A stretch of DNA of 64,000 nucleotides. It comes from Granulicatella elegans (GTDB lineage: Bacteria > Bacillota > Bacilli > Lactobacillales > Aerococcaceae). A model generated the notes under the pieces. The model had not been told where the DNA came from, did not search any database, and was given only the letters and a program-made list of their open reading frames with translations. This document shows positions 52,777 through 62,051 of this stretch, in pieces. The stretch is from the NCBI RefSeq assembly GCF_020735385.1, contig NZ_CP085953.1, positions 1,240,001 through 1,304,000 of the forward strand, in the 5' to 3' direction. A program made the position numbers and the translations under genes. Positions within the stretch are counted from its first letter, which is position 1; each line of letters begins with the position of its first letter.

Positions 52777-54123
52777 ATGGGACATATTTCATTTGATTAT
52801 TCCAAAGCATTAGGTTTCTTTAAGCAAGAAGAAATCGATCAATTACAATCAACTGTAACAGCAGTTGACAAAGATTTAAGAGAGGGATTAGGAGCAGGTG
52901 CAGATTTCACTGGTTGGATTAACTTACCACGTGACTATGACAAAGAAGAATTTGCTCGTATCAAAGAAGCAGCTAAAAAAATTCAAGAAGATTCTGAAGT
53001 ATTAGTTGTGATTGGTATCGGTGGTTCATATTTAGGAGCTCGTGCAGCAATTGATTTCTTAAATCATGCATTCTACAACTATTTACCAGCAGAACAACGT
53101 AAAGCACCTCAAGTGTTATTTGCAGGAAACAGCATTAGCTCAACTTACTTACATGGTTTAATTGAGTTAATTGGAGACCGTGATTTCTCAGTAAACGTTA
53201 TTTCTAAATCAGGTACAACTACAGAACCAGCGATTGCGTTCCGTGTGTTTAAAGATTTATTAATTAAAAAATATGGTAAAGAAGAAGCGGTTAAACGTAT
53301 TTATGCAACAACTGACCGTGCTCGTGGAGCATTAAAATCAGAAGCAGATGTTGAAGGTTATCAAACATTTGTCATTCCAGATGATGTAGGTGGTCGTTTC
53401 ACTGTATTAACAGCTGTAGGTTTATTACCAATTGCTGTAACTGGTGCAGATGTAGATGCATTAATGCAAGGGGCTGAAGATGCTCGTGTGGCTTATAGCT
53501 CACCAAACTTAAAAGAAAATGAAGCTTATCAATATGCGGTAGCAAGAAATGTGTTATACCGTAAAGGTAAAGTGACTGAATTATTAATTAATTATGAGCC
53601 AACTTTACAATACTTCTCAGAATGGTGGAAACAATTATTCGGTGAATCAGAAGGTAAAGACTTGAAAGGTATTTATCCTTCAAGTGCGAACTTCTCAACT
53701 GATTTACACTCATTAGGTCAATATATCCAAGAAGGTCAACGTAATATCTTCGAAACTGTTATTAAAGTGGGTACTCCTAATGAAACTGTAACAATTCCTG
53801 AAACTGAGGAAGATTTAGATGGTTTAGGTTATTTACAAGGTAAAACAATGGATTTTGTAAATACAAAAGCTTTCCAAGGTACTTTATTAGCGCATACGGA
53901 TGGTCAAGTGCCAAACTTTGTTGTAACAATTCCTGATATGTCAGCTTATACTTTAGGTCATTTAATTTACTTCTTCGAAATCGCTGTAGGTATTTCTGGT
54001 TACTTAAATGGTGTGAATCCATTTGACCAACCTGGTGTTGAAGCGTATAAGAAAAATATGTTTGCTTTATTAGGTAAACCAGGATTTGAAGACTTAGCAG
54101 AAGAGTTGAACAATCGTTTATAA
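52777..54123 (+). CDS. pgi: Glucose-6-phosphate isomerase
   Basis: Interconverts glucose-6-phosphate and fructose-6-phosphate in glycolysis. The 448 residues are the usual short Gram-positive length. Signatures are [20 protein letters not shown] near 76, [20 protein letters not shown] near 144, [19 protein letters not shown] near 205, and the C-terminal [26 protein letters not shown] precedes the ATG; TATAAT at 52743 gives a likely promoter with a poor -35. MPR copy 10, ending in a T-run, serves as its terminator. Confidence 0.97.
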   Translation: MGHISFDYSKALGFFKQEEIDQLQSTVTAVDKDLREGLGAGADFTGWINLPRDYDKEEFARIKEAAKKIQEDSEVLVVIGIGGSYLGARAAIDFLNHAFYNYLPAEQRKAPQVLFAGNSISSTYLHGLIELIGDRDFSVNVISKSGTTTEPAIAFRVFKDLLIKKYGKEEAVKRIYATTDRARGALKSEADVEGYQTFVIPDDVGGRFTVLTAVGLLPIAVTGADVDALMQGAEDARVAYSSPNLKENEAYQYAVARNVLYRKGKVTELLINYEPTLQYFSEWWKQLFGESEGKDLKGIYPSSANFSTDLHSLGQYIQEGQRNIFETVIKVGTPNETVTIPETEEDLDGLGYLQGKTMDFVNTKAFQGTLLAHTDGQVPNFVVTIPDMSAYTLGHLIYFFEIAVGISGYLNGVNPFDQPGVEAYKKNMFALLGKPGFEDLAEELNNRL

Positions 54124-54136
54124 TATAAATATTTAA

Positions 54137-54279
54137 TTGGAATTTCCGATATGTAGCAAAGGACGCCAGCAGACCTGCGGTCTCATGGCTAAATTTCGAG
54201 CCTAGGTCTCGAAATTTCCTGTGATTGGAACGGCTGTGCCGTTTCAATCACTACTGCCACGGGGGAATTCCTTTTTTTT
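54137..54279 (+). repeat. MPR copy 10, full-length, forming the pgi terminator
   Basis: Outer stem TTGGAATTTCC / GGGGAATTCC followed by T8. The core contains GTAGCAAAGGACGCCAGCAG, hairpin ACC-TGC-GGT, CTCATGGCTAAATTT, hairpin TTTCGAGCC-GGTCTCGAAA, then hairpin GTGATTGGAACGGC-GCCGTTTCAATCAC, ending TGCCAC. It starts 14 bases past the pgi stop. Confidence 0.88.
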
Positions 54280-54293
54280 ATAATGGCACATTA

Positions 54294-54320
54294 AAAGACA
54301 CCACTTTTTGTGGTGTCTTT
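54294..54320. terminator. Terminator of the two-component operon
   Basis: AAAGACACCAC / GTGGTGTCTTT, an 11-bp perfect stem with loop TTTTT. It lies just after the stop of the - strand response regulator gene, with a TTTTAATG run on that strand. Confidence 0.85.
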
Positions 54321-54326
54321 GTTTCC

Positions 54327-54940
54327 TTATTCTACCAAATCTTTATAGTAATAAATGGCTAATTGGGTTCTGTCTCTTACGTTTAATTTTTCTAAGAGTA
54401 GGGAGAGGTAGTTTCGGATGGTGCCTTCACTTAGGTACATTTTTTCTGCGATTTCTTTATTATTGTATCCTTCTGCCACTAAATACAATAATTCATTTTC
54501 ACGTTCATTCAGAAGTTTGCTTGTTTTTTTTGATAGACTTTTTTAACCGGCATATCAATTGTTGAATCATATACTATTTGATGATTCATAACCGCTTCGA
54601 TGGCAGGGATAATGCCTTTAATATGTTGCTTTAATAAATAACCTTTACAGCCAATCGCTAATGCTTTTGTAATATACTCATCATCTTGAAAGGTCGTTAA
54701 AAATAAAATTTTTGCTTCAGGATAGTCTTGTAAAATTTGACTAGCTGCATCAATTCCAGAATTAGGTTCCATTCGAATGTCCATTAAAACTAAATCAGGC
54801 TGATGTTGTTCGTATAGTTGAATCGCTTCAGCTCCATTACTTCCCATTCCAACGACTTCAATATGAGATTGGGCAGAAAGAATAGTTTCTAATGCTTGTA
54901 ACACTAAATAATCATCATCGATAAGAATGGTTTTAATCAT
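54327..54940 (-). pseudogene. LuxR-type response regulator, frameshifted at an A8 run
   Basis: The receiver domain is intact (KTILIDDDYLVLQALETILS, phosphorylated Asp in DLVLMDIRMEPNSGID, LTTFQDDEYITKAL, GCKGYLLKQ). The NarL-type helix-turn-helix is in another frame (LLNERENELLYLVAEGYNNK then EIAEKMYLSEGTIRNYLSLL). The break is in a run of eight A near 54518-54525 (- strand); nine A would restore one reading of about 204 residues. As written the receiver ends at 54509 with no DNA-binding domain. ATG 54940 has AGGAGG upstream and overlaps the kinase gene. Confidence 0.9.
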
Positions 54941-55982
54941 GAGAGGCCTCCTGTTTTGGAATACGAATAAAAATTTCATATCCATTATTTGTTTGAAGTG
55001 TAAAATCTCCATTATGTTTTTCCACTAATTCCTTCATCATGGTTAGTCCCATGCCTGAGGGAGTATTCGTTGGACGGTCACCATTGTCTCTATAATTAAT
55101 GGTGTAAGTTGTTTTTTGTTCTAAAAGGAATAATTGAATTTGCGTTCCATTAGAATGTTTCATAAAGTTTGTTGTCAATTCCTTACAGATCGTTAAAATA
55201 TCATATTTTACATTAATAGGAATACTATCTGATATAGTGTTTGTAAAATTTAGCTGTGCTTTTTCTTTCAAAGGTTGAAGGAGTGTATCCATTCTTTGCG
55301 AAAGTGAGAATGAGTCATCATACATTTGATGGATTGTTAATCGAATGTCATCCATTTCCTGTTGTAAAATACTTGATAAATGTTCTAATTTTTCTTCTAC
55401 AACGGGTTCAGTTGTAATAATTTGCAGCGCTTCTAATTGCATAATAGAAGCACTCAAAGTATGTCCTAGTTGATCATGTAATGCATGAGAAATCCGATTT
55501 CTTTCTTTTAAGGTCGCAATTTCCATTTGCTTTAAAACTTCATCAGAATTTGATTGTTGGCGCTGTATTAATTTCAAGCGTTCTAATTCTAAATTATTTT
55601 GGATTTGATAATTTTTCTTTTGAAAAGCTTCATCTTTTTGAGTTTGTATTAGGATATAGCTGCCAATGATGCCGAGGATAAGGGTAAATAAATTAGGCTG
55701 TAAAAATAAAATCCCCCCAGAAAAAATTCCCCATAAACCATATAAATGAACAGCATGCATAATGAACAGTACACTATAAAGTCCAGTCTGTGGGAATAGA
55801 ATACAAAGTATTCCAGAAATCCCTAATGCAATCGATGAAATGAATTTTGAACTGACATAAGGGGAAAGTGAGAGGATATACATACAAAATCCTAGAAAAA
55901 TTGTCAACAGTTCAATATTTTCCTGTGCTAAAAAAATACTGATGAGAATAAAAAATAATGATTTTTCAATGAATGTACGCAA
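54933..55982 (-). CDS. NarL/DesK-type sensor histidine kinase
   Basis: A 349-residue kinase: an N-terminal membrane region with about five helices (residues 5-140), a linker coiled coil, the HisKA_3 phosphorylation site in LKERNRISHALHDQLGHTLS near 185, and a C-terminal ATPase domain with ELTTNFMKHSNGTQIQLF (N box) and GMGLTMMKELVEKHNGDFTL (G box). The start is TTG at 55982, with GGAGGG 6 bases upstream; an upstream frame to 56054 has no site. It is divergent from the ABC exporter operon it probably controls. Confidence 0.9.
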   Translation of the reverse strand: MRTFIEKSLFFILISIFLAQENIELLTIFLGFCMYILSLSPYVSSKFISSIALGISGILCILFPQTGLYSVLFIMHAVHLYGLWGIFSGGILFLQPNLFTLILGIIGSYILIQTQKDEAFQKKNYQIQNNLELERLKLIQRQQSNSDEVLKQMEIATLKERNRISHALHDQLGHTLSASIMQLEALQIITTEPVVEEKLEHLSSILQQEMDDIRLTIHQMYDDSFSLSQRMDTLLQPLKEKAQLNFTNTISDSIPINVKYDILTICKELTTNFMKHSNGTQIQLFLLEQKTTYTINYRDNGDRPTNTPSGMGLTMMKELVEKHNGDFTLQTNNGYEIFIRIPKQEASHD

Positions 55983-56045
55983 GGCTATCCCTCCAATCTG
56001 CTTTTTATTGTAGTGTAACTGAAAAAGCCATAAAATTCTATAAAA

Positions 56046-56063
56046 ATATGACAAATGTCATAT
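56046..56063. promoter_or_regulatory. Dyad between the two-component and ABC operons
   Basis: A perfect 7-bp inverted repeat ATATGAC-AAAT-GTCATAT in the shared divergent promoter region. A TTGACA lies about 17 bases further toward the ABC genes. It is a candidate response regulator site. Confidence 0.5.
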
Positions 56064-56142
56064 GAAAATGATGATATTTGACACTAGGTAAGAGTGAAAA
56101 CATTTTATATACTAAGATTGTGATGAAAGGATCGGTGAAAAT

Positions 56143-57087
56143 ATGGAAACAAGTATTGTAGTAAAAGGTTTAGTGAAACGATATAAAGATTTAATGGCGT
56201 TAAATCACTTTGAAATTGAAATTCAAAAAGGGGAGTTATTAGCGCTTCTTGGTCCAAATGGCTGTGGAAAAACAACTTTAATCAATTGTATGCTAGGATT
56301 TTTAACATTTGATAGTGGAGAGATTACAGTGTTAGGAGAAAATCAATTTCCATTATCTGCTAAAGCTAGAGGGCAAATTGGAATTGTACCACAAGAGTTA
56401 GCTTATTTAGAAAATTTAACAGTGGAAGAAAATATTGATTTCTTTTGTGGACTATACATTTCAGATTCAACATTGCGAAAACAATATGTAAAAGAAGCGA
56501 TTGAATTTACAGAATTACAAGATTTTCGTAAATTTCTTCCGAAAAAATTAAGTGGTGGATTGAAACGCCGATTAAATATTGCTTGCGGAATTGTCCATAA
56601 ACCTTCCTTAATTTTCTTTGATGAGCCAACTGTTGCAGTTGATACTCAAAGTCGTTCGTTTATTTTAGACGGAATTCGTCAATTAAATGAAAAAGGCAGT
56701 ACCATTATTTATACCACTCATTATTTAGATGAAGTGGATGGATTAAGTGATCGTATTGTGATTATGGATAAAGGAAAGAGCATTATTTCTGGAACGTCTC
56801 AAGAATTAAAAGCATCGATTACTATTTCAGAAATTATTCAAGTAGAATTAACGACCATTCCAACAAGTGAACAATTAGAGCGATTAAGACAAATTCCTCA
56901 AATTTTAGTGATGGAAGAACAAAAACAACAGTTGAAGTTTCATTTTAAAAAGGGAAATAATCATTTAATGCATGTTGCCAACACGATTGAAGAATTGCAG
57001 TTAAATTATGTGCGTTTATATAGTGAACAACCAAGTTTAGATGATGTGTTTCTAGCCTATACTGGGAAAGGACTTCGTGATAGATGA
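56143..57087 (+). CDS. ABC-2 exporter ATP-binding protein
   Basis: A 314-residue ATPase: Walker A LLGPNGCGKTTLINCMLGF near residue 36, Q loop PQELAYLENLTVEENI near 84, signature LSGGLKRRLNIACGI near 137, Walker B LIFFDEPTVAVD near 160, H loop YTTHYLDEVDGLSD near 193. A C-terminal extension of about 90 residues follows, common in drug or peptide exporters. It is the first of three overlapping genes (4-base overlap with the next). Control by the adjacent two-component system suggests export or resistance to a cell-envelope-active compound. Confidence 0.93.
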   Translation: METSIVVKGLVKRYKDLMALNHFEIEIQKGELLALLGPNGCGKTTLINCMLGFLTFDSGEITVLGENQFPLSAKARGQIGIVPQELAYLENLTVEENIDFFCGLYISDSTLRKQYVKEAIEFTELQDFRKFLPKKLSGGLKRRLNIACGIVHKPSLIFFDEPTVAVDTQSRSFILDGIRQLNEKGSTIIYTTHYLDEVDGLSDRIVIMDKGKSIISGTSQELKASITISEIIQVELTTIPTSEQLERLRQIPQILVMEEQKQQLKFHFKKGNNHLMHVANTIEELQLNYVRLYSEQPSLDDVFLAYTGKGLRDR

Positions 57088-58148
57088 TGACATTTCTAAA
57101 GTTATTTAAGTATTTATTTAAAGATGCGGTAAAAGATTTTGCATTTTCATTTTGGGTATTATGTTATCCGGTAATTTTAACGACTTTCTTTTATTTATCT
57201 CTTTCTGGTGTGATTCATCAAGAATTAACTCCAGTTCGTGTGGCGATGACTAAGGATCATCCTTTTCATTTTGTATTCGAACAAGCAGGGGAGAATTTTG
57301 AAATTACAGATGTCACTTCAGCAGAAGAAGGAAAGCAGTTAACGCTTGATGGTGAAGTCGATGGATTTGTTGATGATCAGTTGGATGTTGTAGTCGCAAA
57401 AGAATCAGGTACTCCTCAAAGTGTGTTAAAAAATGTCATAACTCAAATTAAGCAAGTTCAGTCTCTTGGCCAAAGTGCCTCTTCGATTGATTTTCAAAAA
57501 AGTTGGATAACAGAAACAAAGAGTGAGGTCAGTGAAGGAACAATGATGTTCTATTCAAGTCTAGCAAGTTTTGCAATGTATTCAATCTTTAGTGGAGTTG
57601 TTTGTGTAGCATATATGAATGGTAATTTATCTGAAGTGGGACGAAGAGTTATGGGAAGTTCATTTAGTAAATGGAAATTTCTGATTTACAGTTTTGCTAC
57701 AGGATTAACGTTGAATCTAGTTTCAAATATTATTTTATTAGTGTATTTAACGCAAATTCTTAAATTGCAATTATTTTCTGATTGGACAGGAAGTATAGCA
57801 TTGATGGTTATCGGGAATATTTTTGGATTAGCATTAGGAATTTTAGTGGGGACACTTCAACAGCTCAGTATGCAAGGAAGAATTATCATTGCTTTAATGA
57901 TGAATATGATTTTATCGGCTATTGCAGGGTTAATGGGAAGTGCTATTCGAGTATTTATAAATAGTAGTTTGCCATGGGTGAATCAGTTTAATCCGGTAGC
58001 TTTAATCATGTCTGGTTTTTATCAATTGAATCGTTTTAATGGAAGTACCCAAATGGGGAGAATTTATGGATTACTTGGAATTTATATTGCCCTCTTAACT
58101 GTATGTGCATTTTGGAGATTAAGGAGAACACGTTATGACAGTTTATAA
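57084..58148 (+). CDS. ABC-2 exporter permease 1
   Basis: A 354-residue ABC-2 membrane subunit: one N-terminal helix (about 20-42), an extracellular domain (about 45-155), then five to six helices (about 165-345) including MMFYSSLASFAMYSIFSGVV near 155 and ALGILVGTLQQLSMQGRIII near 250. The substrate is unknown. It overlaps the ATPase stop (ATGATGA) and the next permease by 14 bases, so all three are translated together. Confidence 0.88.
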   Translation: MMTFLKLFKYLFKDAVKDFAFSFWVLCYPVILTTFFYLSLSGVIHQELTPVRVAMTKDHPFHFVFEQAGENFEITDVTSAEEGKQLTLDGEVDGFVDDQLDVVVAKESGTPQSVLKNVITQIKQVQSLGQSASSIDFQKSWITETKSEVSEGTMMFYSSLASFAMYSIFSGVVCVAYMNGNLSEVGRRVMGSSFSKWKFLIYSFATGLTLNLVSNIILLVYLTQILKLQLFSDWTGSIALMVIGNIFGLALGILVGTLQQLSMQGRIIIALMMNMILSAIAGLMGSAIRVFINSSLPWVNQFNPVALIMSGFYQLNRFNGSTQMGRIYGLLGIYIALLTVCAFWRLRRTRYDSL

Positions 58149-59274
58149 ATATTTTTTAAAACTTGCAAATCGGTATAAAATGTATGCCATCGTTTATTTA
58201 ATAATTTTTATAGGAATGGCCTTACTTCAAGTCTCTGGAAAGAATGAAACGAGTAAATTTGAAGATACTTCTATTAAAATGATAATAAAAGATGAGTCGA
58301 ATGGAACTGATGAAATCATGAAACATTTAGTTCAAACACTGCAAAAAAATCATAACGTACAGTTCACAACGAACAGTGATACAAGTGTGAAAGAAATGAT
58401 TTATGCAGGGGATGTAGATGCAGTGTTATGGATTCCAAGTGATGTACATTCAAAATTGGAAAAAGAACAAGAAGTTGTTGCAATGGAAATCTCTCATTCA
58501 TTATCGGGTCATTTAATTCGTGAGTACGTAAATGCATATATTCGATACGCAGTCGCTTTAAAAAAACAAGGGGATTTTAGTGCGGAAAAAATTGATACTA
58601 TTATGTCTCAAGAAGCTAAAGTAACATTGCTATCGAAAGAAGTAGTATCCAGTCAATACTCTAAAGAAAAATTTGGTGAACATTATTTTGCTTATAGTCC
58701 ATTTATCTATTTTTCAGTGTTCATTTATTTATTTGGTACAATTTTTTCTAAAATGAAAGGAAAAGAAGTTGCCAAGAGAATTGCGATTGCGATGAAAGAT
58801 GAGCGTAGAGTGATGTTGGAACAATTTTTAGCAGGGTTAACGATTGTAGGTTTGATTGTTGGCATTAATCTGCTTTTTGTAGAAATATTATCTCCTGAAT
58901 TTTATACGAGTTCTCAAGCGTTGAAGATTTTATTATTGAGTACAGTTTCGGCAATTTCAGCTTATGCTTTGTCATTTCTTTGTGCAGTAGTTATTGGCGA
59001 GAACCAATATGCTTATTCAGCTGCAAGTACAATATTTGGGATGGGGCTAGCGTTTTTATCTGGAATTTTTGTTCCTTTAGATCTCGTAAGTTCTTTTGGA
59101 GTGAATATTGCTAAATTCTTCCCTGTTTATTACGTGACTTCTGCAGCGAACAATTCTTCAACAGAGTTTTCAAGTTATGCATTCCATTTAGGGATGATTG
59201 TTTTATTTACTATTTTATATGTCGTAATGGCGTTTAGCGTGCAGCGCATTCGTCGCAATAAAAAATTTATTTAA
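58135..59274 (+). CDS. ABC-2 exporter permease 2
   Basis: A 379-residue ABC-2 membrane subunit with the same layout as its partner: N-terminal helix (YAIVYLIIFIGMALLQV), a large extracellular domain (about 35-180), then about five C-terminal helices (YFSVFIYLFGTIF near 195 to FTILYVVMAFSVQRIRRNKK). The two permeases probably form a heterodimer. The gene is followed by MPR copy 11, which supplies the terminator. Confidence 0.88.
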   Translation: MTVYKYFLKLANRYKMYAIVYLIIFIGMALLQVSGKNETSKFEDTSIKMIIKDESNGTDEIMKHLVQTLQKNHNVQFTTNSDTSVKEMIYAGDVDAVLWIPSDVHSKLEKEQEVVAMEISHSLSGHLIREYVNAYIRYAVALKKQGDFSAEKIDTIMSQEAKVTLLSKEVVSSQYSKEKFGEHYFAYSPFIYFSVFIYLFGTIFSKMKGKEVAKRIAIAMKDERRVMLEQFLAGLTIVGLIVGINLLFVEILSPEFYTSSQALKILLLSTVSAISAYALSFLCAVVIGENQYAYSAASTIFGMGLAFLSGIFVPLDLVSSFGVNIAKFFPVYYVTSAANNSSTEFSSYAFHLGMIVLFTILYVVMAFSVQRIRRNKKFI

Positions 59275-59357
59275 TTGGAATTTCCTTAAAGTAGCAAAGG
59301 ACGCAAGCAGCCTCGCAAAAGCGAGGCTCATTGCTGCTACGGGGAAATTCCTTTTTT
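59275..59357 (+). repeat. MPR copy 11, short core, forming the ABC operon terminator
   Basis: Outer stem GGAATTTCC / GGAAATTCC is perfect and followed by T6. Core GTAGCAAAGGACGCAAGCAG, hairpin CCTCGC-GCGAGG, CTCATTGCTGCTAC. The 17 bases before the core of copy 10 (ATTTAATTGGAATTTCC) are repeated here exactly. It starts one base after the permease stop. Confidence 0.9.
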
Positions 59358-59437
59358 GTTTCTCTTACATAGTTTTTTATTGCATCAATCTTTGTTTTCA
59401 TCTAACATAGAATAAAAGAGCTACAAGGAGGAATTTT

Positions 59438-60043
59438 ATGAAAATTGTTGGATTAACAGGTGGGATTTCTTCTGGGAAATCCACGGTATCTTCTTATTTA
59501 AAACAATTGAAAATTCCTGTCATTGATGCAGATGAAGTTGCTCGTAAAGTAGTCGAACCTAATAGTCAAGGTGCCAGAGAAATTAGAAAAGTTTTCGGTA
59601 GTGATGTGTTTGAAGAAAATGGAAGCTTAAATCGTCAAAAATTAGGGGAATTAGTTTTTTCAAATGCAGAAAACCGTCAAAAATTAGATGCTCTATTACA
59701 GCCTCTCATTAAAATTATGATTTTAGATGAAATCGAAGAGTATCGTCAAAAAGGGGAGAATATGATTGTCTTAGATTTGCCACTATTATTTGAAAAGCAT
59801 TACGAGGAATTATGCGAAGAAATTATCGTTGTTTATGTCCCAAAAGAAATACAATTAGAACGATTAATGAAGAGAAATCAATATACAAAACAAGAAGCGA
59901 TGTCTCGAATCGATTCTCAATTATCCATCGAAGAAAAACGAAAAAGAGCGACAGTATTATTGGATAATCAAACTTCGATTCAGCAGTTATATCATCAAGT
60001 TGAACAGTGGCTAGTAGAAAAGAAAAATGATATACTACAATAA
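59438..60043 (+). CDS. coaE: Dephospho-CoA kinase
   Basis: Last step of coenzyme A synthesis. The P-loop GLTGGISSGKSTVSSYL begins at residue 5, followed by PVIDADEVARKVVEP near 28, VLDLPLLFEKHYEELCEEII near 108 and RLMKRNQYTKQEAMSRIDSQ near 141. Length is 201. AGGAGG precedes the ATG. It begins coaE-nrdR-dnaB-dnaI, a standard Firmicutes order; in relatives polA and mutM lie upstream, but here polA is 46 kb away and no mutM is seen. Confidence 0.96.
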   Translation: MKIVGLTGGISSGKSTVSSYLKQLKIPVIDADEVARKVVEPNSQGAREIRKVFGSDVFEENGSLNRQKLGELVFSNAENRQKLDALLQPLIKIMILDEIEEYRQKGENMIVLDLPLLFEKHYEELCEEIIVVYVPKEIQLERLMKRNQYTKQEAMSRIDSQLSIEEKRKRATVLLDNQTSIQQLYHQVEQWLVEKKNDILQ

Positions 60044-60072
60044 GAAAAAAGTAGAAGAAAGGGGACATCGTC

Positions 60073-60549
60073 ATGCAATGTCCAAAATGTAAATTTAATG
60101 GTTCACGAGTGATTGATAGCCGTCCAGCAGACGATGGTCGTTCAATTCGAAGAAGAAGAGAATGCGATGAATGTGGTTATCGATTTACAACTTTTGAACG
60201 GTTAGAAAAAGCGCCGATTTTAGTCATTAAAAGAAATGGAAATCGTGAAGCGTTTAGTCGTGAAAAATTATTAAATGGATTAGTTCGCTCAGCTGAAAAA
60301 CGTCCGATTCCATTAAGTCAATTAGAACAAATTGTGAATGAAGTAGAACATAAAATTAATCAAGAGGGAGAAAATGAAATCTCAAGTATGTTAATCGGAG
60401 AGATGGTCATGGATTACCTCGCTAAAATTGATGATATTGCTTATATTCGTTTTGCAAGTGTCTATCGTCAATTTACCGATCGAAAAATGTTCTTAAAAGA
60501 ATTAGAAAGAATGTCTTTTGAAATGGATCGTAAAGATAGTCAATCATAA
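60073..60549 (+). CDS. nrdR: Transcriptional repressor NrdR
   Basis: A 158-residue nucleotide-sensing repressor of ribonucleotide reductase genes. It has an N-terminal zinc ribbon (MQCPKCKFNGSRVIDSRPAD and RRRRECDECGYRFTTFERLE), then an ATP-cone domain (LVIKRNGNREAFSREKLLNG near 51). It lies 29 bases after coaE and 12 before dnaB. Whether it controls nrdI at 21945 cannot be seen; I did not find a clear NrdR box there. Confidence 0.97.
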   Translation: MQCPKCKFNGSRVIDSRPADDGRSIRRRRECDECGYRFTTFERLEKAPILVIKRNGNREAFSREKLLNGLVRSAEKRPIPLSQLEQIVNEVEHKINQEGENEISSMLIGEMVMDYLAKIDDIAYIRFASVYRQFTDRKMFLKELERMSFEMDRKDSQS

Positions 60550-60561
60550 TAGGAGGATCAA

Positions 60562-62049
60562 ATGGACGAGAAATCAATAAAGTGGAGTCAGTTGAATCCA
60601 CGTGATTGTATTCAAGTAACTCAGCAAGTTTGGCTGACACAACGTGAATTACAATTTGTGACACAATTATATGTACCATTTTTAGGGGTTCAAGCCTCAA
60701 CTTTATATTTAGTCTTATTTAGTGAGCTTTCTCCGAATTCCTATCAAAGTGATGTCATTCGATTGGCGGATTTATTGGCGTTAGTGAATATGGGAATTCC
60801 AGATTTTTACCAAGCAAGAATCCGTTTAGAATCGGTTGGCTTATTAAAAACATATCGTTATGAAGATGAAGAATCGATTAGTGCTCAATATACATTTGAA
60901 TTACAAGCACCAGCAAGTCCAAATTTATTTTTCAAAGATGCTTTATTATCGACACTTTTAGTGAATCAAGTGGGGCATCAACGTTTTGAAATTTTACAAA
61001 AACGTTTTAGTGTAAAAGAAAAGGCTGCTTATGGGGAAGAGGTGACCAGTACTTTCCAAGAAGGATTCCAATTACCTTTCAATATGTCACAGTACAAGAG
61101 AAATATTGCTCAAGAAAAACAAATGATTAAAGATGTGAAGCAACAAGAATCATTAGTCATGAATTCTACTATTGATTGGGAATTATTAACCGATCTATTA
61201 AAGAGTCAATTTGTTCATGAACAGGCTTTAACGCCTGAGGTGAAGCAAATGTTAAATAGCTTCCAATTATATTATGGATTAACGGAAAGAGAAATTGCGC
61301 AATATGTGATTTATGCTGCGGATTTATCAACGGGTGAAATCGATGAAAAGGAATTGTATTCCATTATTATAAATGCAAATCAGCATTTAGCAGCACCTAA
61401 ACAAGAGGAGGTTATTGTAACTCCAGTTGTTTCTAAAAAAGAAAGTATGCCTGCAGTTTCAGAAGTTGTTGCAAAAGAAAAACAAAAAGCAAGTCAAGCG
61501 GCTACTCATTTGCCTCAAACGATTCAACGATTAATAACCTTAGCAAAAGAAATGACACCATTTGACTTTATGACAAGTATTAAGCAACAAAGAAATGGCT
61601 ATGTTTCAAATGGAGAACAACGAATTATTTTAGATTTAGTTCAAGTAGGAACGATTCCATCAGAAGTGATTAATATTTTAATTCATTACGTATTAGTTGT
61701 TAAAAATAATCCAACGATTAATAAAAATTTAATCGATACCATTGCAAATGATTGGAGTCAAAAAGGCATTCAAACAGCTGAAAGTGCCATTGAAGCGGTT
61801 CGACAAAGAGATAAAGAGTTTAAAGCAAGTCGTAAAGAAAAAATCGAAAATCGACAAGCACAGTCATATTCAGGTAAAAAATATTATGGAAATGCTCCAA
61901 AAGGAAGAGTGGCTTCTGTTCCTGACTGGGCAATGAAACCAAATGAAACAAAAGAAAGTCCATTAGATGATGAAAATCTTCAATTGTTAAAAGCACAGCT
62001 TTCTCAATTGAAAACAAGTGGGAATTCTGAACAAATGAAGGGAGAATAG
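60562..62049 (+). CDS. dnaB: Replication initiation and membrane attachment protein DnaB
   Basis: Gram-positive primosome protein (not the helicase) that helps load the replicative helicase at oriC and at restart sites. The 495-residue product has an N-terminal winged-helix region (LTQRELQFVTQLYVPFLGVQ near 28), then two DnaD-like domains (about 210-285 and 320-410, TPFDFMTSIKQQRNGYVSNG near 332), and a charged C-terminal tail with VPDWAM near 454. AGGAGG precedes the ATG. Its stop overlaps the start region of dnaI. Confidence 0.93.
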   Translation: MDEKSIKWSQLNPRDCIQVTQQVWLTQRELQFVTQLYVPFLGVQASTLYLVLFSELSPNSYQSDVIRLADLLALVNMGIPDFYQARIRLESVGLLKTYRYEDEESISAQYTFELQAPASPNLFFKDALLSTLLVNQVGHQRFEILQKRFSVKEKAAYGEEVTSTFQEGFQLPFNMSQYKRNIAQEKQMIKDVKQQESLVMNSTIDWELLTDLLKSQFVHEQALTPEVKQMLNSFQLYYGLTEREIAQYVIYAADLSTGEIDEKELYSIIINANQHLAAPKQEEVIVTPVVSKKESMPAVSEVVAKEKQKASQAATHLPQTIQRLITLAKEMTPFDFMTSIKQQRNGYVSNGEQRIILDLVQVGTIPSEVINILIHYVLVVKNNPTINKNLIDTIANDWSQKGIQTAESAIEAVRQRDKEFKASRKEKIENRQAQSYSGKKYYGNAPKGRVASVPDWAMKPNETKESPLDDENLQLLKAQLSQLKTSGNSEQMKGE

Positions 62050-62051
62050 TG

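Noticed and set aside
10610-59357. The repeats as a CRISPR array
   Set aside because: Copies are kilobases apart in different orientations, with no regular spacers and no cas genes.
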